NCBI GenBank assembly: GCA_920105625.2
Contig: OV050030.1
Span: 173,713,315 to 173,777,314, forward strand
Direction of reading: 5' to 3'
DNA: 64,000 nt
Source: Clusia tigrina
Taxonomy: Eukaryota > Arthropoda > Insecta > Diptera > Clusiidae
The notes beneath the pieces were generated by a model. That model made no database searches, had not been told where the DNA came from, and worked only from the letters and a program-made list of their open reading frames with translations. Of the stretch, positions 35,006 through 46,339 are shown one piece after another (position 1 is the stretch's first letter; every line of letters starts with the position of its first letter). A program made the translations under genes and the position numbers.

Positions 35006-38000
35006 CTAGGTGTGTGGTCTAACATGGAAAAATTTCAACAAATTATTATGTAGCTTTTTATTCTTGCCCTTAATCGTTACGACTGTTGTAACTGGGCTTC
35101 GGATCTCTGCTACTACATACGGACCTATCCACACAGGTGAGAATTTGTTTCTGCTAGCCTGATTCTTCATGAGGACCTGATCACCCACGTTCTAAACGAC
35201 TGGGTTTAGTACCTTGTTATAGGCCTCCCTGGCTACTCGTTTAGCGCAATCCTGATTTTCTCTGACCAACTCGTGCGCTCGCTGTAGCTGATACTCTTGC
35301 ACTTTATTCGGGTCATCAGCATTGTACACCGGCGCACATTTGCGCTTCAGATTTGCTGGCATGTTAAAATCAAACCCGTAGAGCGTCCTTAACGGAGTTT
35401 GCTTCGTTGATACATGTACCGTATTCTTGTGTACATGCATTTCAGTGGTTAACCATTGATCCCAATTCGAGCCGTCTTCCTTGACAAAACTGCGCAAGTA
35501 CTCGGCCAGAGGTCGATGACTACGTTCCAATGAGCCATTCGCCTGTGGATGATATGGTGTTATGTGCAACTTCTTGATTCCCAGCATTTTACACGTTTCT
35601 GAGAATAGTTTCGATACGAAATTTGAACCATTGTCGGTTATCAAAACCTTAGGTATGTTGTATCGTGCTATTATTTCATCAAAGAATGCCTTGGCCACCG
35701 TACCTGCTTCAGCATCGGGTATAGCCACGCACGCCATATACTTTGAGAAATCGTCTTGGAACGTCAATATGTATTTATTGCCCGAAACTGTCTCAGGTAA
35801 AATACCTACAATATCCATATGAACTTTATCAAATGGTTGTTTTGGTGTGCCAGTTAACACCATTGGCATCTTTGTTAGCCTTGAACTTTTGTTGGCCTGA
35901 CACTTCGGACAACTCTTTATATATTTTTTAATATCTCGAAGCATACCTTTCCATCCGTATACTTGCTTAATTCTGTTATGGGTTTTCCAGAATCCCTGGT
36001 GTCCACCTAGAGGTGAATCATGGAAACCCTTTAACACAGCCTGGATATCCTTTATATCCTCCAGCCATTCCACACTGCTGACTCTTCGTTCGTGGGCATC
36101 TTCACCCGCCTTGCTAACATCTCTTGTAGCATCAATTTTATCCTCTTGAATTCTCTCGGCCTTCTCCTTATCTGACCGTGCTTTGGCCCTCGTTTGCACT
36201 ACTGATACCTTCTGTTCCTGCGGTACTCTGCTGAGTGTATCGGCATTCAGATTCTTTTTCCCAGGCTTGTATCTGATTTCAAAATCATACTCAGACAATT
36301 TGTGTCTGAACCTGGCTAGCCTAGACGTTTGGTCTTTCAAATTGGCTATGCCTCTCAACGGCTGGTGATCAGTGTATATCTCAAATGGGCGTCCTAGCAA
36401 ATATGCCCTAAAATCCTTCGTAGCCCCTACTATGGCTAGGAATTCCTTTTCTATTGTGGAGTATCTCTTCTCCGTGTCGCTAAGCGCTCTGCTTGCGAAT
36501 GCTATTGGTCGGTCATTACCGACTTCCCCTTGTGACAATACTGCCCCTAATCCTTCATTGGTCAACAAAAAAGTTTGCTCAAAGTCGGGGTACGCCAAAA
36601 TCGGTGGCGAGCTAATTATTTCCTTTAGCCTCTCGAATGCTTGTTGACAACTCTCTGTCCATTCGAACTTTGCTTCTTTTCGTAGCAACTTATTCACTGG
36701 CAACGCAATTCCGGCTAGTCCTTCTACGAACTTCCTGTAATAGTTCACTAGTCCTGGGAATGCTTGCACTTCTTTTCTATTTCTTGGAACCGCTAAATTT
36801 TTAACGCATTCCACCTTCTGCGGGTCAGGCAGTGCTCCTTCTCCTGAGCAACGATGGCCTAAATAAACCACCTCTCTTCGCAAAAATTGACACTTCTCCG
36901 TGTTCAATTTCAAATTGTGATCTAGTAATTTCTGGAGCACCTTGCACAAGCGTTGCGAATGCTGCTGCAAGTTCTTCCCATAAATTACAATATCATCGAG
37001 ATACACAAAACAATCTAACCCTTGTAAGCCTGTTAGCGCATGGTTCATTAGCCGTTGGAAGGTAGCCGGTGCTCCTGTTAATCCAAACGGCATTCTATTA
37101 AACTCATAATGCCCTAAACCGGTGCTGAACGCGGTTTTCTGCTTATCTTGGGTATCCACCAGAACTTGGTGGCAGCCACTCGCTAAATCAAGTGTAGAAA
37201 AATATCTACTGTGCCCCAGTTGATCCAGAATATCTTCTATCCTTGGTATCGGGAACACCTGCTTGATAGTGGCGTCGTTTAATTTCCTAAAATCGACGAC
37301 CATTCTCCACTTCTTCTGACCCTGAGCACCTCCCTTCTTTGGTACCAAAATTATTGGTGAGTTCCAAGGCGAGATACTTGGTGACATTATGTTATCCTTT
37401 AACATTCCTTCCACTTGCCTATTTACCTCATCTTTGTGAGCTTGTGGCAATCTGTACTGTTTCTGGTTTATTGGTGGTTGATCCACTCTAGTAGGTATTT
37501 CATGCTCTACTTCTGGTGTATATGTCAACTGGTGTCCTTCCAGCAAAAATATGTCATGGAATGACGTACAAATGGCCTCTATTGAAGCCTTTTCTTCTAA
37601 ATTTACGCTTGGGTCTAACTTCAATGATTCTAGCACTCTCTCCATTCTTTTCCTTATATCTACCTGCTTAATCTGATTAACCGATCTATAATTCGGTTCC
37701 ATAAAATTATCATAACTAGTGAATTTAGGCCTAAAATCCTCATCCATCAGGTAGTACTTTTCCGATGCGTTGAGTACGCAAGCGTACACCTTACCCTTGT
37801 CAACGAGCGTTATGGTCTCCCCCATATATACGCCCTCCGCTAGCTGTTGCTTGTGCAAAACAAGAGTCCTCAGCTTCGTGTTTACACGCATAGTAACTAC
37901 TCTAGTTGACCTTGTGTTCACTACCTCCATACAATTTTTAACCCTATTCACGGTTCCTTCCTGCCATGACTTTAATGGGAGAGTAAGGATTATATTCTTA

Positions 38001-38895
38001 TTATCATCATAAAATGATAACTGCTTGACTAGCGCATCCAGTATGGTGCGGCCCCAGAGATTATCGCGGCCAATTATCCCATCGGCCGGGATACCTTCCC
38101 TATCCAATTCGACTGCGTGCACTCTAAAACTCATGCCCTCAACTTCACTGTGCCCTATTCTGAGTGAGCCCAGTGTCTTGATGCATCCCCCGAATGCTCC
38201 ATTAAGCGTTCTTACATCCTTTGGGTTAACAACTAGTCCTTTCCGTAAAACACTAGATTTTACGAGGCTATTGTCCGCCTCTGAGTCTACCAGAAGCACT
38301 AGCTTTCCCCTAGCTGCCTCATTGCAGGGTATCTCGATAAAAGCATCTCCTACCCTGCTCACAACGAAACAACGCCCTTTTGATTCCAAAATGGACGCGT
38401 ATCTACTTCCTAACTCTTCCAATTTTCTCCTCGAGCTTTACGGAAGAAATCCTTTCAACACAATCCTATACTCCCTCAAAATTACCGTGAATATCTTAAT
38501 TATACATCCTCGTACCACGTACGCGGCGATTGGCCTATACTCTCTGACCTTATTAAAACTTAATCTAAGTACTAGAATCATCACAGTTACCCAAATCAGT
38601 ACGCAATCAAAAAATTTTTCCCGGAGAGACTCTTGCTCCTCCGTATCTTGAACTATTGTTCTTACATTACTCGGTACGTGGTATTGGAGAGACTCTTGCT
38701 CCTCCTTTTCCTGGACTGTAATTCCTACATTACCAGTCACACGTACCTCCGGCCTAACTGTTACTTCCTTTCTTTTGGCTTTCCAGTCTACTGGCCTCGA
38801 CTGGGCCGCTGGAAGTTTCCCTGGTTCCTTTGTTGGAACTGCCTGTCCCTGCATTCCGCTGCCCGATGTACCATCCGTCCACATGAGAAGCACTT
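35006..38895 (-). pseudogene. Ty3/Gypsy pol polyprotein, copy C, nearly intact
   Basis: Protease, RT, RNase H and integrase of a Ty3/Gypsy element. The frame opens near 38893, has a TAA at 38438-38440, then runs unbroken for 1,076 codons to a TAG at 35192-35194; the same frame continues to 35006. Protease reads LVDSEADNSL, where the family has D-S/T-G. RT has DLASGCHQV, FGLTGAPATFQRLM and the catalytic YLDD. RNase H has IYTDHQPLRG. Integrase has the finger HDSPLGGHQGFWK...CPKCQANKS, a DDE core with MDIVGIL, ITDNGSNF and NGSLERSH, and the GPY/F tail beyond the stop. It lies in the -1 frame relative to gag, with about 105 nt overlap, as expected for frameshift expression. There is no ATG at the long frame's start. 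Confidence 0.9.
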
Positions 38896-40917
38896 CAACC
38901 CCTGTTGGGTGTTGCCTATCCTTTGTTCACTTCTAGAATTCCAATTTGGTCGCTGCTGACCATTCCCAGTGTTGAAAGGATTTCTTCCTTGGCTAATCCC
39001 ATCCGTTGAATTAACTCGAGGACTACTACCCCTGCTGTCCCTTAAGGGTGGATCCGGGCGCCTCGTACCTGGCTGCCTTCTACTTTGATCCCATTTAGTG
39101 TCTATTTGGCACTGTCTGCTTGCCTCATGACCATATGTTTGGCACTCCATACAGTAGGGCGTATTTTTGCATGTAATGCATTCATCCCTTGTATGACCTG
39201 GCTTATGGCAGAACGAACATGTGGGTGCCCTCTGTACAAACTCACTGTGCGGATTTCTCTGATTCACGGCTCTGCTGTCGGAGACACCGGGATTATACGC
39301 TCCTCTGTATACGTTTGGGACGGAATTACTTCCTTCTTAATCCATGACAGCGGCAGCTAAACTGTCCTGTCTGTTCTCGAACATATGTATTTCCCCAAAC
39401 CGGCCGTACTCCGTTCCACGAGGACTTGCGCTCTAATTGCTTCTTCTACCAACTCCTCCAGATTTCCTGTTCTGCTATTCAGCATATGAATCTTTAGAGC
39501 GGAGTTGCGGAGCCGCACTACGAACGTCATTAAAACCGACTTGTCAACTTTGTGTAATAACGCGGTATCACCAACGCCTTCGTACTTATTTTTTATTACA
39601 TCCTGGGCCTACATCCGAAGTGACGCCAAACGCCTGGCAAATGCGCGTATGTCTTCCCCTGCCAGCTGTTTCCCGATTCTAATTTCTTAGGATATGTCTT
39701 CCAGAGTTCTCTCCTTTAAATATGTTCTCTTTAAAAGACCGTAAAGCTCGTTCACACTAGCGAATTGCTATGGCAGCAGAAGGTTGTACGCATCTCCTTT
39801 GCTTAATACAGTCGAAGAAATCCTGTAACTCATCAGGGCTTATGCTCCGCTTTGCAAGCTCACAACCTTGAATGAACCTACTGAGTAATGACCTTAAATC
39901 CTCTGAAGCAGCACCAATAAACACAGGTACTAGCCTGGACACGGTCTTGGAGATATCTTCGATACCCATTTTACTTATTATTGTATTACTTATGACCGGT
40001 AAAACTTGAGAGTTATCCTTTTGGGTGGTTTCCAAATTCACTCCCCTTGTATCTGAAATGTACTTGACTAGCGACGGACTCAAACTTATTAGTCTTCGAC
40101 CGTCTGCCCGTATAGGCGAAATATTGTCCACTGTATTGGGACTTTGCAGCTCGGCTTCTGGCTCGTTTGACGGATAAAACTGATTTTTATTATCTATTGA
40201 ACTTCCTGGAGAAAATGGCTGGACACCGATTTCCGATGCGTCAAATAAAAACTCCGCTTCACTCTCTTCACTCAATACTAATCTAGGCTTTACCACACGA
40301 CCTATCCCTTCCGGGGTTAAATACTCCGGCCAGCGAACTTCTGGTGGCAAAGCTAGTACTGTCTGCGTTTGTATTTGAGAGCTTGAAGCCGATCTTACTC
40401 TTGCTGGCTTAGCAGTTGCCCCGATTCCCTTAAGGTCTAAATTTTCCTTCTCCTGATGCGATGCGGCTTCCTCAGTTTCCCGGATTTGCCTAGAAAGTAC
40501 TCTCGTTTTATTCTCGAGAAATTCCGTATTTATCTTCAATTCTTCTGTATCCTTGAAGACTTGGAAAAATTTTTCCTCCGTCCGACTCTGAATAGTCGCT
40601 AATGCTTGATCTGCTGCTTCCAAAGTTGACAAGTTTCGACCGTCTCTCGCTAATCTCCAGAGTACCTGGGCTTCACTCTTCCTGGTTGCCGCTTCTAGTT
40701 GTTCAAACAATTTTTCTGTGAATAATTTTACCTCAGTTTATAAAGACCTAAGCTTGTCTTGAGCCTTGTCCTCCTGCGAACTAGGACTATCTTCCTGTGC
40801 TTCCAGCTCTTCTAGATCCAATGTGAATTTCCTACAATTACTGATTCTCTTATGGATTGCCTCGCTCTGCAGCTTTTGAGCTTCCAGCAATCTTATAGCT
40901 TTTCTTGGCGTTTCCAT
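38788..40917 (-). pseudogene. Ty3/Gypsy gag, copy C, broken
   Basis: Starts at the ATG 40917 (METPRKAIRLLEAQK) with one in-frame TAA at 40738-40740. The frame then stays open to 39757 through an acidic, Glu/Ser-rich matrix-capsid part with probable coiled-coil character (KTRVLSRQIRETEEAASHQE). 39757-39270 is shifted. 39267-38788 has three zinc knuckles: CSFCHKPGHTRDEC, CMECQTYGHEASRQC and CFSCGRMVHRAAEC, the first and third CX2CX4HX4C. The tail is Arg/Gln-rich. The end overlaps the pol frame. Three CCHC boxes are more than most Gypsy gags carry. Confidence 0.82.
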
Positions 40918-42440
40918 AGACCGAACAAATTCTTATCTATGACGCCATAATAAATGCTACAAATTCGTTTTCTTACTTTTTTCTATATAAATTTTATTAA
41001 TCTACAAATACTCTTTTTTTTTAAACTAGTTGTGATACTTAAACTAACAAATTAAGAATAATAATGATACTATTCCTATAGCATTCCACATTTATTGCAT
41101 TGTTGCTCCTCCAATTGGCATACCTCTTGCCACAATCTATTAGCTTGTTCCCACGGCAAAGGGACTTCCACAGTTTCCTGCTCCTTCAGTATTTCTCTTA
41201 AACACGCCAGTCGCTTCCGTTCCCGCTTTTGCTCTCCTCCTCTTTTCCTAATCCCAAACCGCTTTCCGTCCTTCAGCAACAACGTTATATCCTTCAGTTG
41301 TCGCTCAGTGCTTCCAGGTTCATCTCCAACTTTTGTTTTCTTTTAAATCAAAGAAAAAACCATTGTGATTGATTAAATTCTCACTAAACACGATTTCGTC
41401 TCTATTTTTTCTTACTGTAATGCCACGGAATTAAACTATTAGTATAATTACTAGTATAAAAATTATACTTATACTAGTATAAAAATTATACTTATATTAA
41501 TAATATAAAAAATTACACTTAATTTATTACGCAGCTAACGTAGGTAAATATTGATCATTTACAATATTTCTCCTAATTCTGAAGATATTTTTGGTTTCAT
41601 AAAATTGTTTCCAAAAATCTTCATACCCAAAGAAAAATTTTACAGCAAAATCATACGCATTTTCATTCCAGTACAATGGTATGCTTAGCTGCTTTGTTTT
41701 TTCGTGCGAAAAATTGCTTTAACGTTGCTAAGCAAATTGTAGTTTCGGAACTACACAAACTTTGATGCAACAACACGTGTTGTCTGCAAACATTTTTGCC
41801 CAATACTCTAAGCTTATAATGTCAAATATTTAAATCAAATGTTTTATGTTTGTTTACAAAAACATAAATTTAGAACATCAGAATTTAAATATTACAAAAA
41901 CAATTTAAATGTCTCTCAAAGGTGGCATTAACTAACATTCCACCGTAAATATTATCTTTATATACATTCGTTCCCGTAAACTCGAATCCATATTCAAAAA
42001 ATAAACCCGAACCGTATGCGCAACGTAATAAAAACATTTATATTCTTCCTAATACCCTTAGCTCATGGTATTTAATTGTTTAAGAAAAACGAATGAAAAG
42101 AATGTGTATCCAAATATATCCCTAACAACAAACACACACTAAACCCCTACAGAAAAAATACTCACAGCTAGGATGAACATACATAGACCGTCCGATCATA
42201 CTGACGGTTTATGGTTGCCATTCAAACCTGCGTGCAACAGCGCATACGCGCCTGTATGTTGCAACTTCTTTGACCAGCGCTACGGCTCCTTCAGGGTCGC
42301 AGAAGTATCTACTTAGATTACACTAATATACACTCTACTCACCATTATTTTTTCCGATGACATCTTGGTCCTTTGATTTTTGTTGCAGGATTCTTCTCTG
42401 CTACAGGGTTCCTTGCCCTGGGATTCCTCCTGTATGTCCT
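40918..42440 (-). other. Gypsy copy C 5' leader
   Basis: Long leader between the 5' LTR and gag. A 68-codon open frame at 41282-41076 (Lys/Arg/Glu-rich, ending CNKCGML) is unassigned. Near 41447-41500 a 25-bp AT-rich unit (tagtataaaaattatactta) is repeated twice. The rest is AT-rich with no recognised motif. Confidence 0.55.
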
Positions 42441-42468
42441 TAAGACCGGCTGCGCCAAAATGTTGTAC
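42441..42468 (-). promoter_or_regulatory. Primer-binding-site region of Gypsy copy C
   Basis: On the minus strand the LTR end CAACCCCA is followed within about 10 bases by TTTTGGCGCAGCCGGTC. TGGCGCAG-type words after the 5' LTR act as tRNA primer sites in many Ty3/Gypsy elements. Which tRNA would pair was not established. Confidence 0.5.
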
Positions 42469-42980
42469 TGGGGTTGTGTCCTCGCTGCTCGTCGTGGGAC
42501 GTCCTTTTCGTGGCACTCGTCCTGGGCGCGCGTGTACCTGAAACCCTAAACCACTTTGTATCAAATAAAACTCACAGACACTTTTCGTTTAGAAGTCAAA
42601 ATCACAAGAAATTTATTCTTACAAATACTAAATCTTATATACTATTTCTTAACACTTATCTCAGTCTGTGAACTGACCTTTCTGGTGTTCCAGTTCCGCA
42701 CCTGCTAATTGGTGTCAGTTGGTCAAGCCAACTGACCTACTACAAAAGTGGCGACGGTGCATTACGCTGCCCTCGTCGACTCGACTGCGGAACTGTAATA
42801 TCCTAAAAGTTTACATAGTAACATTACACAAACCATTTTAGCTTAAAATACTTAGACCCTAAAAGTATGTCTTACTGTTAAACAATTTTAGCACATGCTA
42901 ATCCCACAGAATGTGGCATCTATTAGGAGTCGATGCTGTGAGTCAACTACACGTAGGTAGCTTGGTTCTAACTCACAACA
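42469..42980 (-). mobile_element. Ty3/Gypsy 5' LTR (512 bp), outer edge of copy C
   Basis: TGGGGTTGTG...CTCACAACA on the plus strand, exactly as long as 14335-14846 and about 2 percent different by eye (for example cacattgtatc there, cactttgtatc here). The leader and gag follow on the minus strand, so this is the 5' LTR of copy C. Confidence 0.88.
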
Positions 42981-44781
42981 TTGGGTATATTATGTTCACA
43001 GAGAATTAAATTCTTTGTGCACATTTTAATATTAATGAGGGTGTTGGCTATTGCTTGTAAAGCTTAGAAACCTAATTTTTTATAATATAGAAATGTGTCG
43101 GTATAAAAATGTTGTACTTTGTGTAAATAGAATGAGGAGTTAATAATTGTATATTAGAGTCTTATTTTTATTTAGTTTTGGGCCTCCTTATTTCTTATCA
43201 TAAATTAGAGTAGCACTTTCGTTATTAGTGTGGTATAGTATGTTATACTTCCTACAAGCTATTCAGTATACTTACTTTCCTAACTGTTTGCAATTATTTG
43301 TAGGACTCCACAAGTTTATTGTTACTGTACAAGTCAAAGTATTTCAATGAGTGACGCTATAAATCGTGTTTTGCTATACGAGTATATGCCATTTAGAATT
43401 TTGTCAATACTTTCATTACTGCAGTACTGTGGCTTACACTGCAGTTATGGCTTCAGCAAGTCTGCTTCTTCATCACCTCTTCCATATTTAAATTTTATTA
43501 AATTTTCTCTTGTTTGTATTGTAATTTCATATAAACTATAAAATTCGGCCAATTGATTCTCACTGAGAGTAGGTCATAAAGTAAACCTCCAAATGGAAAA
43601 TTACCGAACCTAATTTTAATTATTTTTTTAAAATTATGCTACAATTTAGGTAGCCACTTGCATATGGGCACACTATTCCCCTCTGATTTTCCGGCCCGAA
43701 GAAATAGAAGCCACTTATACAGAGCTTAGAGCTGTTCTACCAGGAATTGTTGAAGTGTGCTTAGCATCCAGACTATAAAGACTGAAAGCTTGTGCATTGC
43801 ATTTGTCAGCGAATTGGTTATTGATTAACTTAAAATTCGTCGCACAAAAATTCAAACATCCATAAACGGTGCTATCGAATCTAAAATTGCTCTCTCCTAT
43901 GACGTTGTACATCTAACATTCCATTCAACTAGACCACCGTTTCACATGAACTGTGGTCTAGTTGACAAGTGCTTGCATAAATGGGAAACCTTACACTGAA
44001 AGTGCAAATATCATCATTTTCTTTTGCTGACTATTGGCATCTAGGTTTGGGCTGATCCACACTTCAATTAGTGGGAGAAAGGACAAGAAATGAGAATATT
44101 GGCATTATCGCTTAGGAGACGCATCTGTGTAATAGTCGTATTTATTGGTTAGGCGTCAGAGGCCAAAACCTGAAAGGTGCTAGACAACAAGACAAGATAT
44201 TGACCAAATGCTACGGAAATTCTGGGAAATTGATGGAGATTGCGCACTATATCACGACATTCTGATTTGTGAAATTTTCTTCAAATGAACAAAAACCCAC
44301 GACAACTACGGATGTCATGTATTGCGAATTCCAATAAAGGTGCACGTGGCCATCGTACAACTTTCGTCCACCCACGTGTCTATACTCATTAATGTACATG
44401 CAACAACGACTAGAACGTGACTATATACGAAATACCACATACTCACGCATATGGTACCTGCCCCGAAGACCTCATTTATAATAATCCAATATGTTACTTA
44501 CTTCACTTAAAATGTAAGTATTTTAAAATGCATGTACTCTAAAAAATCGCACTGTTTTTTAACGCCTGGAAGCAAGGCAGATCTACAGTTTTGCTTAATG
44601 ACCACTTGCATGGCTTCCCAAAACTTATAAACGATCCTTCTGAAAAAATCCTCAAGTGTCGTAGGCACCTCATTTATTTTGATATGACATGGAAAAATGT
44701 ACAGACAGCTCTGAGTCGAGAAGCAAGACACCGATCTGCTAAAAATTGTCTGCAATCTTCTAATCCGTCCAAAGTTTTCGA
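42981..44781. other. No supported gene; AT-rich, one perfect hairpin
   Basis: A perfect 12-bp inverted repeat (caactagaccac, 43926-43937 and 43953-43964, loop 15) stands out. A 92-codon open frame at 44785-44507 on the minus strand shows no motif that I can assign. Nothing else was recognised. Confidence 0.5.
43926..43964. repeat. Perfect 12-bp hairpin
   Basis: Left arm CAACTAGACCAC and right arm GTGGTCTAGTTG with a 15-base loop. It could be a MITE relic or chance; flanks show no duplication I can define. Confidence 0.5.
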
Positions 44782-46285
44782 TCATTGACTTAACATACCC
44801 ATAGGTAGGGAGGTTGGCAGCCGCATCACCATTAAACCAGTGGAGCCACTTAGACCACCAGTTGGTGCCGTTGTGAGCCGCGGATGCGAGGCATGGCTAC
44901 GCTTCCCCTCCAAAATGAACCAACCTGAGCCTGTTAGAGAGCGGCGAAAGTTGTTAACACCTGACTGGCATAGACCATCAATACTTGTTAAGAAGTGGGA
45001 TACTAGTAAACGTTCACTATTTCTAACAAAAGCTGAACATGTACAGAAGATATGCTGGATCGTTTCCAGTTCCTCCTCGTTCCAGCAGCTGCGGCAGAAA
45101 TCATGTGTATAAACTCCCATTCTTCTTGCATGATTTCCTATTAGACAACCGTGTACCGTGAGGGCTCCTATTAAAGTCCTAATTTGTAGACTATTGAGTT
45201 TAATGATATTCCTAGATAGTCGCAGATTTAGCCTCGGCAATGTTTGCCTGGCGATTTCTCAGTTACTCGCACAGTTCCACCTTTGATTGGAAGAATTAAT
45301 TAGTGTCTCCCTTATGAGAAGCTTACAAGTCACGAGAGGTACACCCATATGTGTACCGATATTCGGCATACAAGTGCCATCTCTTGCAAGTTGATCAGCC
45401 TTGCAGTTCCTTAGTATATCCCTATGTCCTGGTACCCAGCACAACTGGATCTGAAATTGTTTAGCCATCTCATTTAGAGATCGGCGACAGTCTAAGATGT
45501 CCTTGACGTTATTTGGAATGCATTCAAAGCCTTTAGTGCAGCTTGGCTGTCTGATAAAATACAGATATCCTTGACTCTTACCTCGTTTATCCTCAGCCAA
45601 TTCAAGGCTTCGTGAATAGCGGTTATTTCCGCTTGAAAAACACTGCAGAGATCCATTAGTTTGATGGATTCACTGATTGAGGGCGCAATAAACTCCCGAT
45701 CCTACACCGGTATCCATTTTTTATCCGTCTGTCTATATCTTGATGGAAGTATCTGGTGATGGATCCTCCTCGAGCCATTCCTCTCTGGAAGTAATCCTAA
45801 CCCAAAAATTTCTTTCAAAACAGAGGGAAGAAGGAAGGTAATCAATATCACTGTGTATGTGCGTGTTGGAGTCTAATATGGTCGCATTCCATACGGAACA
45901 ACTTTCCATTGTTAGCTCGCCTTGAGCCTAATGGAGGAGCATGCCGCTAAATATTTGCAGAAGAGATCTAAGGGTGGCAGATGTAGTATGATATCCAACG
46001 CCAAGGTTAGCGTGGTTCTCATGGCGCCACTAATTGCTAATGCTGCTGATTTCTGTGCCTTACCAAGTGTTCCATAGTAGGTCCTTTTCTGCATTGCAGT
46101 CCACCAGACCACATTTCCACATTACCGCAGTGTAAATCCAGTGAGCTACCCTAGGCTTAATTCCCCAGGTTTTACCTATAGCTCTTTTGCACGCATAAAA
46201 GGCCACCCCAGCTTTCCCCTTAAGAGTAATTGGGTCTAATTGAGGGATTCTATGTTTTCTAGTAAACAGAATGACCTTGGTTAGT
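44782..46285 (-). pseudogene. RNase H-bearing non-LTR element, 3' half (element X)
   Basis: Minus-strand LINE ORF2 tail. RT end: ILFTRKHRIPQLDP near 46270, VWWTAMQKRTYYGTLGKAQ at 46112-46055, ISGAMRTTLTLALDIILHLPPLDL. RNase H follows: IYTDG near 45735, WVPGHRDILRNCKADQLAR at 45465-45410. The C-terminus has CRSCWNEEELETIQHIFCTC (about 45150-45090), a Cys-His motif found at the end of such elements. Several stops and shifts. Its 5' part is replaced by element Y at about 46290-46340. RNase H places it among I/R1/LOA-type LINEs rather than Jockey. Confidence 0.8.
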
Positions 46286-46339
46286 TGGTTTGGTAGCTTG
46301 GTTTGGTTGGTTTCAGTGGCTGATCCAAGTCAGTCCTAA

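Noticed and set aside
44507..44785. 92-codon minus-strand frame beside element X
   Set aside because: It looked briefly like a transposase C-terminus, but no catalytic or family motif could be defended.
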